Below, in pieces: positions 9,949 to 17,072 of a DNA stretch of 64,000 bases. Position 1 is the stretch's first letter, and the number at the start of each line of letters is the position of its first letter. The notes beneath the pieces are model-generated. The model saw nothing but the letters and a program-made list of their open reading frames with translations, did no database searches and was not told the DNA's origin. The DNA is taken from positions 1-64,000 of the forward strand of contig JAGYLP010000003.1 of the NCBI GenBank assembly GCA_018401015.1. The letters are read 5' to 3'. Made by a program: the position numbers and the translations under genes. This DNA is from Bacteroidales bacterium. Lineage in GTDB: Bacteria > Bacteroidota > Bacteroidia > Bacteroidales > M50B96.

Positions 9949-12900
9949 TTATTGAACAATCAATTTTTGCGATAAGCTTTCACCATTAGCATTCAGGTGA
10001 ATGAGGTAAGTACCTTGTTGCAAATCGCTTACTTGAAGTTGCATTTCATGCTCGCCTGCAGGAAGTTGTGAACTTCGTTGCGATTTAACCAATCGTCCAT
10101 TCAAATCGTAAACCTGAATATCGACCATTCCGGCTTTCGTCATGACGAATTTCAATCTTGTTTCGTGTTGCGCCGGATTAGGATAAACGCTTAATTCCAT
10201 TGTTTCTGCTCCATACGATACGATAGGATCGGGAGTGGATAAAGGACCTTTCCAAGCATCGCTGCGGAATATACCACGACCATGGGTTCCTATATATAGC
10301 CAACCATGATTTTCGACACCATAGTGATTATTAACTTCATACTGATAATTCTCGAAATCCTGCTGAACGATATCCATTACCGAAGCATTGTAGAGATAAT
10401 CGTTGTATTGATAATCCCAGCTAACCGATGCTGCCGTAATATCTTCGGTTGAAAAGACACCATATTCAGTACCTACAACAACCTGATTTCCATCTTGCCA
10501 ATTAAATACCCCTGTAAAAACGGGCATAACCGGAAGGTTTCCTTGCTTGGTTTGGAAGCTCGGATTACTGGAGGTTGCATTGGTAGAAAGGTAAACCGTT
10601 GAACCGGAAGAACCAGCTAGAGTAACTAATACTCGATCAGCGTTATTCGGATCGAGATTGATACTATTGATGCTATTCCCGAAGGAGAAAATCATATCGT
10701 AATCGAGCATATAGGAATCGGTACTATCGCCATGAAGTTGACCTAAAGTGCGAGCACCCGAAAATCCGGAAACGCGATATAGGTTATTGTTTAGTGCGAA
10801 GTAGAGGTGCTCTCCATCTTTCGTAAACTGCACATCGCGCATAGCCCAGCTACCCGTAGCAGATACACCGCCATTAGGTAAGATTGGAGCCCAGGGCTGA
10901 GCAACAGCTAAAACATTAAAGTTAAGAGGCTTACGAGTAACCCAAATATTATACTGATTATTGAATCGGTCGAAAAGTGGCATAGCAACCATCGCCTGAT
11001 AGGTATCTTGAACACGGATGGAATCACCGGCAAGCAAGTCGGAATCCAAGGTTACTTGCAGTGGAAGTTCACCAATCGAAGAGGGTACCTCGATAGTTTC
11101 TCCAGTGTGGAAAATAACCCCAGCCTCAACCATTACTTCTCCATCTACATTGACGAAAGAAGTTGTATCCAAAGTGAAGTTGTCGTACTTAGCTTCAAGC
11201 TCGGCAACGTAGTTTTCGAATTCAACCATAGGAAGGAGCAAAATACTATTCTTGTAGCTAACGGAATCGATACTATTGGCATCGTAAAAGCTTTCCCATA
11301 AATCGAAAACAGTCACGAATGGAGCCACCGGATAATCGGGGCTTCCGATATTCCCTTCAATTCCACCCCAATATTTATTTACCACTTGATTGCTAAAGAA
11401 ATAACGACCCGTTTCGTAAAAACTAGTACCTTTTTCATTCGTACGACGCAATGAACCATAATAAACGGTAGAAAAAGCAGCCGTTGGGTCTAGCTTCGAT
11501 AATTTAGCTTCGCCACCATCGCCACCATTCACCTCGTAGAAATTACGTACAGTATTTCCACCAAAGTCGTTGTAGAGCGTTCCATTATCCTGTGAACCAC
11601 CCATTACACGACCTGCTCCATCGACATCAATTTTATAAAACTGAAGGGTTGCAAAATTCTTATTCAAGTCGGCCCAGTATAAGCCAGCATTATGGGAGAT
11701 ATAAAAACCGCCATCGGTTCCAACGACTAAGGTTTGGTTTCCATTTTGACCATAGTTCGGGTGGAATTCAAAAACGTGATGATCGGCATGAACGTAGAAA
11801 GGATTTCCCGGAGGCAAAGCCCAGTTGGTAAGAACCGACCATTCTGTTTCAGGCGACCATTTCCACAAAGCATATTGCCCACCGGTGATAATGGTTTCGG
11901 GATCGTCGGGAAAAACGGCAATACAATTATCATATATACCTTGGTTTCCAAGTGTTTGGAAAGTTGTAAATCCACCAGGACCAATCACATTCCAGGTAGC
12001 ACCTTTATCGGTCGATTGATAAATATTATTCAGCGTTCCATTTGGATTAGCCGCATGGCAGTATATGTAATTAGCATCGGTGGGAGAAATAGCAAATTCC
12101 AAACGTCCGCTAGGAACATTGGGTGAACCAACGGGATTATAGATTTGGGTTAAGTCTCCACCTGGAGCAATGAACGTTTTATTATCGATAGCTGCTACCA
12201 CTGTTCCATCGGGTCCGACTTTTACATCGTAAGTATTGCGCGACTGATTGGAGATACTGAGTGCATCGATTTTATTCCAGCTCGCCCCAGCATCGTCGGA
12301 ATAATGCAAACCGCGGTGGGTTGCAGCATAAATCCGATTGGCGTTGGTGGGGTCGGCAGCTATTCTGCTCACATAATTAAAGGTGGTTTGGTTAATGGTG
12401 GTCCAGGTCGATTCGAGGCGATTAAAGGTCACTCCATCGGTCGATTTCCAGATACCATCGCCTTGTCCAATTCCACTATTGGCGATACTACTCCCTGCGA
12501 ACACCTCTCCTGTTCCGAAGTAGATTGCTCCGTCGGCACCTTGAGTAAGGCAGGAAACATTCATGGAACCATAATTACCATTGGCATCGGTGTAGCGAAT
12601 TTTATTCCAGGAAACACCCCCTGTAGTCGATTTCCATAATCCACCGCTAATACCACCGGCATACATGATATTGGGATTATTGCGATCGTAGATGATTGCA
12701 CGTGCACGACCAGCGACGTTATCGGGACCCATTTCTTCCCAATTGAAGTCAACGCTTTGGGCTGATTTCTTACCACGCATAGCAGCCACGGCTTCACGGG
12801 CTTTTTGTACATCTTCTACACGAATGCTTTCATCCATTCCTGCCTGGCGTGAGAACATCCATTCGGCGGCACCTCGATACCCTTTCTCATCAGCCGAAGC

Positions 12901-13014
12901 TACGGTTGTTCTGGGTTTATATTGACTTTCGTGAGTTGTAAGTGCAAACTTTGCTGCCACTAAGCTTACCACGAGGATGGTCCCAACCATCAAAATTACG
13001 TGCTTTTTCTTCAT
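9949..13014 (-). CDS. T9SS type A secreted sialidase/BNR-type beta-propeller protein
   Basis: This 1021-residue protein has an N-terminal signal or membrane segment (residues 5-24). Repeated propeller blades with WKSTTGG, WKSTDGV, YSDDAGASW and YQSTDKGATW motifs (Asp-box/BNR style) run from about 95 to 480 and again from about 750 to 900. A middle insertion (about 540-720) breaks the propeller. The C-terminal ~75 residues (ELSVYPNPA ... YDLNGRLVKS ... GTYLIHL ... QKLIVQ) are a type A T9SS sorting domain. Proteins of this type are often auto-named glycosyl hydrolase or photosystem-stability-like, but no catalytic residues can be assigned; surface binding or adhesion is as likely. ATG at 13014. 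The gene shares a terminator with the convergent nuclease gene. The promoter region contains a TACTTTTA box within an 8-bp inverted repeat. Confidence 0.88.
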   Translation of the reverse strand: MKKKHVILMVGTILVVSLVAAKFALTTHESQYKPRTTVASADEKGYRGAAEWMFSRQAGMDESIRVEDVQKAREAVAAMRGKKSAQSVDFNWEEMGPDNVAGRARAIIYDRNNPNIMYAGGISGGLWKSTTGGVSWNKIRYTDANGNYGSMNVSCLTQGADGAIYFGTGEVFAGSSIANSGIGQGDGIWKSTDGVTFNRLESTWTTINQTTFNYVSRIAADPTNANRIYAATHRGLHYSDDAGASWNKIDALSISNQSRNTYDVKVGPDGTVVAAIDNKTFIAPGGDLTQIYNPVGSPNVPSGRLEFAISPTDANYIYCHAANPNGTLNNIYQSTDKGATWNVIGPGGFTTFQTLGNQGIYDNCIAVFPDDPETIITGGQYALWKWSPETEWSVLTNWALPPGNPFYVHADHHVFEFHPNYGQNGNQTLVVGTDGGFYISHNAGLYWADLNKNFATLQFYKIDVDGAGRVMGGSQDNGTLYNDFGGNTVRNFYEVNGGDGGEAKLSKLDPTAAFSTVYYGSLRRTNEKGTSFYETGRYFFSNQVVNKYWGGIEGNIGSPDYPVAPFVTVFDLWESFYDANSIDSVSYKNSILLLPMVEFENYVAELEAKYDNFTLDTTSFVNVDGEVMVEAGVIFHTGETIEVPSSIGELPLQVTLDSDLLAGDSIRVQDTYQAMVAMPLFDRFNNQYNIWVTRKPLNFNVLAVAQPWAPILPNGGVSATGSWAMRDVQFTKDGEHLYFALNNNLYRVSGFSGARTLGQLHGDSTDSYMLDYDMIFSFGNSINSINLDPNNADRVLVTLAGSSGSTVYLSTNATSSNPSFQTKQGNLPVMPVFTGVFNWQDGNQVVVGTEYGVFSTEDITAASVSWDYQYNDYLYNASVMDIVQQDFENYQYEVNNHYGVENHGWLYIGTHGRGIFRSDAWKGPLSTPDPIVSYGAETMELSVYPNPAQHETRLKFVMTKAGMVDIQVYDLNGRLVKSQRSSQLPAGEHEMQLQVSDLQQGTYLIHLNANGESLSQKLIVQ

Positions 13015-13055
13015 AGGTATAAATTTCTAATAGCTTTCCACTTTTTTTAAGAGCG

Positions 13056-13077
13056 CGATAAAAGTACAATTTTATCG
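13056..13077. promoter_or_regulatory. Inverted repeat overlapping a putative -7 box
   Basis: Arms CGATAAAA (13056-13063) and TTTTATCG (13070-13077) flank a 6-nt spacer. On the minus strand TACTTTTA, one base from TAnnTTTG, lies inside the dyad, 42 bp or more upstream of the ATG at 13014. The geometry fits a repressor operator, but an AT-rich chance dyad is possible. Confidence 0.35.
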
Positions 13078-13144
13078 AAAATTTTAAAACAATTTAACCC
13101 CTGCTACTTGGAAATGTTTAAGAGCAGTCGCCAGAAAATTCGGG

Positions 13145-13900
13145 CTATCGATCATCGAGAATTCGTCCGAAGCGATAATTGAGAAAGAGATGAAAAAATA
13201 CTTGCTGAGGGGCGACTAAATTTTCCGACATAATGGCTACGGGTTGGAGGAACAAATCGACCCGAACACCTGCTTCGATCGCATTAAAGCGTTCTTCGCT
13301 CGAGCTATAATCGAAGCTGGCACCACTAAGCAGGCTGATACCGGGGACCAACATTATTTCACTTATCCCTTGAAAGAAAGAACTATTCCCGATAATCAAG
13401 CCGGCATGGTTCGATTTTTCGTAATACGTATCAAAATCTTCCACTACGAAGCGACCAATTTCATACGTAACCTCGTAATAGTTTGGTTTCAAAATGCCAA
13501 GACTTGGGCCACCTAAAATATAGTACCGGATGGCAATGCCTCCTTTATCGAATTTTGGGAATAATTCCCGTTGAATACCATAATAGGTGTTTAGGGCGAG
13601 GAAGGTATTGGTTTTCCCGTAAACAAAAGACCGATTCGGATAGTAGTAGGATGCGCTACGAATTTCTTTGGGGTGTCGAATGTAGTGCACATCGACTTGA
13701 TAGAGTATTTTTTGCTTTACGTTTTGATGTTTGCCGAAACGGAAACCGGCACCGTAACCAGAACTAGATAAGGTGAGGGAACCCGATCGTTCGTCGCGAA
13801 TAAGTATCTTTTTCTCGGAATCTAGTTCACCTTGAGCCAGCGAGGAAAGGGATAGGAAAAGACCTGATAAAACACTGATAAAGAGAGATACAAATTTCAT
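13145..13900 (-). CDS. Putative outer-membrane/periplasmic protein, unknown function
   Basis: I do not recognise a named family in this 251-residue protein. It has a clear signal peptide (residues 1-23, LSSLAQ cleavage region). It then shows alternating amphipathic strands rich in Tyr, Phe and Gly (for example SGYGAGFRFGK, YYGIQRELFPK, GGIAIRYYILGGPS) and a final strand FLNYRFGRI. This is the profile of a small outer-membrane beta-barrel, although the C-terminal residue is Arg rather than the usual aromatic. ATG at 13900. The neighbours are a T9SS protein downstream and a tiny lipoprotein upstream on the same strand, with a 69-bp gap. Function is not assignable. Confidence 0.7.
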   Translation of the reverse strand: MKFVSLFISVLSGLFLSLSSLAQGELDSEKKILIRDERSGSLTLSSSGYGAGFRFGKHQNVKQKILYQVDVHYIRHPKEIRSASYYYPNRSFVYGKTNTFLALNTYYGIQRELFPKFDKGGIAIRYYILGGPSLGILKPNYYEVTYEIGRFVVEDFDTYYEKSNHAGLIIGNSSFFQGISEIMLVPGISLLSGASFDYSSSEERFNAIEAGVRVDLFLQPVAIMSENLVAPQQVFFHLFLNYRFGRILDDR

Positions 13901-13969
13901 TTTGCCGATTCGTTACGGATGGATGAACGAAAGAAACGGCGGAAATGTTTCAATGATCGAATGAAATCA

Positions 13970-14095
13970 TTAAACATTAACCTCTTGGGTTGTTTCCACC
14001 GAACCATAAGCAGGGCAAGGCTGCTTAGACTTACAAGAGGAAACAGCAATTGCCATTAGGGCAATGAGGGCTATAATGAGGTACTTTTTCTTCAT
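13970..14095 (-). CDS. Very small lipoprotein (41 aa)
   Basis: The 42-codon frame reads MKKKYLIIALIALMAIAVSS then a Cys at position 21. It has a basic n-region, an Ala/Leu/Ile hydrophobic core and a lipobox ending Val-Ser-Ser-Cys, then a short mature tail of 20 residues (CKSKQPCPAYGSVETTQEVN) plus a final Val. It should be cleaved by signal peptidase II and lipidated at Cys21. A second Cys lies in the CPAY motif. Short lipoproteins with an SCKS...PCPAY-like core are, to my recollection, widespread in Bacteroidota and uncharacterised. An exact TATTTTTG -7 box lies 28 bp upstream of the ATG. The gene is easily missed because of its length. Confidence 0.72.
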   Translation of the reverse strand: MKKKYLIIALIALMAIAVSSCKSKQPCPAYGSVETTQEVNV

Positions 14096-14122
14096 TATGG
14101 ATTTAAGTTTATGTACGGGGAA

Positions 14123-14130
14123 CAAAAATA
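14123..14130 (-). promoter_or_regulatory. Putative -7 box for the small lipoprotein gene
   Basis: Minus-strand TATTTTTG matches TAnnTTTG exactly, 28 bp upstream of the ATG at 14095. This supports the short lipoprotein frame being a transcribed gene. Confidence 0.5.
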
Positions 14131-14214
14131 AAAATTTTTCACTTGGTCTGACTTTTATTTTGTGTTATGTTCCTGCTAAACCGTAATATTGGGCGAATAA
14201 AAATCAACAGAGTA

Positions 14215-14964
14215 ATGAACACTATTTTTAACCACCGATCCATCCGTAAGTTCAAACCCGATGAAATTCCAATGCCGATAATGAACCGCATCCTGGAGGC
14301 TGCATCCAGAGCCAGCACTACAGGTAACATGCAGGTTTACAGCATTGTAGTTAGCACCGAAAAGGAGATTAAGGAGCGCTTATTACCCTGCCACTTCAAT
14401 CAGAAAATGGTGGTGGAAGCGCCGGCTGTTCTTACCTTTTGTGCCGATTTTAACCGTTTCAATCAATGGTGCGAGCTAAGTAATGCAAGCCCCGGGTATG
14501 ATAATTATTTAAGTTTTTTTACGGCAGCCATCGATGCTCTCTTGGCTTCGCAAAATGCTGCACTCGAAGCCGAAGCAAACGACTTGGGGATCTGCTATCT
14601 CGGCACAACCACATATATGGCCGACCAGATCATAGAGGTTTTGAATCTGCCACGAGGAGTGGTGCCGGTAACTACCATTGCGCTGGGCTATCCCGACGAA
14701 AAACCACCGCTTACCGATCGCTTACCAATGGATGCTATTGTGCATTGGGAAACCTATCAAGAATTTAATCCAGAGCGGATTAAGGCAATTTATCACGAAC
14801 GTGAATCGAGCGATTTCACCCAAGCTTTATTAAAAGAAAATCAGAAAGAAACTCTGGCCCAAATATTTACCGATAATCGGTATAAAAAATCGGATAACTT
14901 GTTCTTTTCGAAAAAATTCCTCGAAATTTTAAAGAAACAAGGTTTTATGAACCACGATGAATAA
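14215..14964 (+). CDS. Nitroreductase family flavoprotein
   Basis: This is an FMN-dependent NAD(P)H oxidoreductase-fold protein of 249 residues. The start is set at the ATG at 14215 (MNTIFNHRSIRKF), because the family begins immediately before the FMN-phosphate-binding RSIRKF motif; an in-frame ATG at 14167 would add 16 unrelated residues. Other family features are the ILEAASRASTTGNMQ segment (FMN contact), the EANDLGICYLGT helix and strand, and the VPVTTIALGYPDEKPP block. The C-terminal ~50 residues form a charged tail. The physiological substrate cannot be inferred; the family covers nitroaromatics, quinones, flavins and enone reduction. The gene stop (14962-14964) abuts the stop of the convergent BatA-type gene with no spacer. 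Confidence 0.9.
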   Translation: MNTIFNHRSIRKFKPDEIPMPIMNRILEAASRASTTGNMQVYSIVVSTEKEIKERLLPCHFNQKMVVEAPAVLTFCADFNRFNQWCELSNASPGYDNYLSFFTAAIDALLASQNAALEAEANDLGICYLGTTTYMADQIIEVLNLPRGVVPVTTIALGYPDEKPPLTDRLPMDAIVHWETYQEFNPERIKAIYHERESSDFTQALLKENQKETLAQIFTDNRYKKSDNLFFSKKFLEILKKQGFMNHDE

Positions 14965-17013
14965 CTAGCTGCGGGCTCTGGAGAAATACCAGACCAGTAA
15001 GCCTTCCATAATCAGGAAAAACAAGGCTGCCATTAAAAAGTATTTCCATAGGCTTCTTTCTCCGGAATGATCGAGGTACTGATTAAACGCTTTGTCATTC
15101 TTCGAATCAATGATTTCCCATTCTAAAAACCCAAGGGAATTGAATCGATCGTTGATCTCTTTTTCAGTAAGCACTTCGGGGTTCGATTCGGAGCGATTGT
15201 AGTTCCAGGAATAAGCGAAAACTGTGGAATCGTCCGACACATAGTTATAGTTACCGGCCATTAAAACCGGATCTTCGTTATACACCTGAACCAATTGCCC
15301 CTGAATTTCCATTGGTACGACTACTCGCTCAGTTGTTCCAAACCGAATGCGCTCGAGCTGGTTGACATTGCTGGCATTCTTGAATCGCAGGTTGGCTTCA
15401 CGTCCTACCTCACCGAATTGCAAAAAGGATGCTTCGTCGGCTAACGCGATTTGGTAAAACAAGGGGAGCATCAATGGGTGGGTATATCGCTCGCCTTTAG
15501 AAGAATGCAGTGGAACTGCCCATTCAAAGAACGTTCCATTTTGATAAGGAATACTTAGCAGTAAAGGCTGTTTTAATCGGTTCACCATCCATTCGTTAGC
15601 ATTATTGGGAGCCGATTGAAGCTGGTAATAATGCTTGAACCGCGGTAATTGAATATTCGCCTCGGTTTTTTGAATTGCCGCTTTCAAATAAGGATGCTCC
15701 AACAAGGAAGGATCGGCCTGTGTTTCGGCTTCCTTAACGGGCATCATTCCCGGAGCTCCAATTCCTTCGAGAAAAAGATTATACTGCATTAGATCGGTCT
15801 GAGGCGAAGGGATCAAGACGACTCGGCCTCCTTCGGCCAAAAAGGCTTTCCCTTCGCTTACCAATCCGGGAGAAAGTGATACTAGTTCATCAAGAATAAG
15901 CAGGTCGAATTCAGAAAAGCGGGAGAAATCGATGGTTTTTGCATTAAATTGAGTGACCTGAAAATAATCCTCGGCTAGAAAGAGATTTTCGAGGTACTCA
16001 TTTTCTCCTTTTTCGCTGATAATAAGAATACGATAATGGTCCTTTACTTCATACGAGAAGAAGAGTTGATTATCGAAAATAACCGGGAAATCCTCCAGTT
16101 CAATACGACCGTTCACCCAGGTAGAGTTTGGATGATTAAACGAGAGAGCAGCAACAGCAGTATCGTTTGCTTCGATTGAAACATTCGCAATGCTGGCTAA
16201 GGTGTCGTTCAGGAAAAGTTGAATCGGAACATTATTGAATGCCTGGTTGGCATAGTTACGAATCAGAACCTGAAGATTGGCGGGTTGTCCGGGGAATTGA
16301 GCTTTTTGCTCGAACCAGCAGGAATCGATTGATAAGTTTCCGGTTGTTACGCTTGGCAAAGGAAAAATACGAATGCTTAGAGAAGAATCCGGATTAGCAA
16401 ACTCTCCGGTAAAAAAGGAGCCTTGAGCATCGGTAAATACCGTGAGTTGCGTAGAAGGGTTCGCCCATTGATCTTTTGCAAGTTGCTGAAAACGATTGGT
16501 AATATCTGGAAGTGTACGCGACATTCCGGAAGCTTGGATCTCTTGAATCAATTCAGGTAGCTGGTAGGCCTTACGCATCCGCAAATGCTTCGTTTCGAAG
16601 TCGTTGGTAATCAGGAACCATTCGCTATTTGCCGGAGAAGCTTCGACCAACCGTTGAGCTTGTGCCTTTGCCAGTTCCAAAATACTTCCCGAACCCGATT
16701 CGGCAATCATACTAAAGGAATTATCGATATAAAGGCCAAATTGATTGCCCGATTGCCCGGCTTTCTCGTCGTTTGATGGAATAAACGGATTGGCAAAAGC
16801 AATTATAATGGCAGCAAAAAAGAGAATACGGCTTAGTAATATAAGCCAGTGCTTCAGTTGAGTTTTCGATTGATTATCTTGTTTAATCTCCTTCAGGAAT
16901 TGAACCGAACTGAAAGAAAGGGTTCGATACCGGCGAAAATTGAATAGATGGATAATCACAGGGATTATCAGAGCCCACAAAAAATAAAGAAGGCCGGGAT
17001 TATGAAAACTCAT
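14965..17013 (-). CDS. BatA-domain membrane protein
   Basis: This 682-residue inner-membrane protein has an N-terminal aerotolerance-regulator (BatA) domain. Helices lie at residues 6-24 and 55-77, separated by the basic loop FRRYRTLSFSSVQFL that is diagnostic of the family. A von Willebrand A-like region follows, with a DNSFS (97-101) version of the DxSxS metal site. The long periplasmic part contains an LIISEKGENEYL and LILDEL Rossmann/DUF4159-like portion, and the last 25 residues hold another helix (FLIMEGLLVWYF). Bat proteins have been linked to oxygen tolerance and envelope stress, but function is poorly defined. ATG at 17013. It lies 59 bp downstream of the M16 protease gene and may be co-transcribed. 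No MoxR, BatB or other Bat genes lie nearby. Confidence 0.85.
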   Translation of the reverse strand: MSFHNPGLLYFLWALIIPVIIHLFNFRRYRTLSFSSVQFLKEIKQDNQSKTQLKHWLILLSRILFFAAIIIAFANPFIPSNDEKAGQSGNQFGLYIDNSFSMIAESGSGSILELAKAQAQRLVEASPANSEWFLITNDFETKHLRMRKAYQLPELIQEIQASGMSRTLPDITNRFQQLAKDQWANPSTQLTVFTDAQGSFFTGEFANPDSSLSIRIFPLPSVTTGNLSIDSCWFEQKAQFPGQPANLQVLIRNYANQAFNNVPIQLFLNDTLASIANVSIEANDTAVAALSFNHPNSTWVNGRIELEDFPVIFDNQLFFSYEVKDHYRILIISEKGENEYLENLFLAEDYFQVTQFNAKTIDFSRFSEFDLLILDELVSLSPGLVSEGKAFLAEGGRVVLIPSPQTDLMQYNLFLEGIGAPGMMPVKEAETQADPSLLEHPYLKAAIQKTEANIQLPRFKHYYQLQSAPNNANEWMVNRLKQPLLLSIPYQNGTFFEWAVPLHSSKGERYTHPLMLPLFYQIALADEASFLQFGEVGREANLRFKNASNVNQLERIRFGTTERVVVPMEIQGQLVQVYNEDPVLMAGNYNYVSDDSTVFAYSWNYNRSESNPEVLTEKEINDRFNSLGFLEWEIIDSKNDKAFNQYLDHSGERSLWKYFLMAALFFLIMEGLLVWYFSRARS

Positions 17014-17072
17014 TTAAAGACTTGTTTTCTAATACTTAATAGGATTAACTCAGATTCATGTAGCCCTCATTC

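Noticed and set aside
11734-12126. 130-codon plus-strand frame opposite the type A propeller gene
   Set aside because: Antisense shadow of a repetitive coding region; composition is not protein-like.
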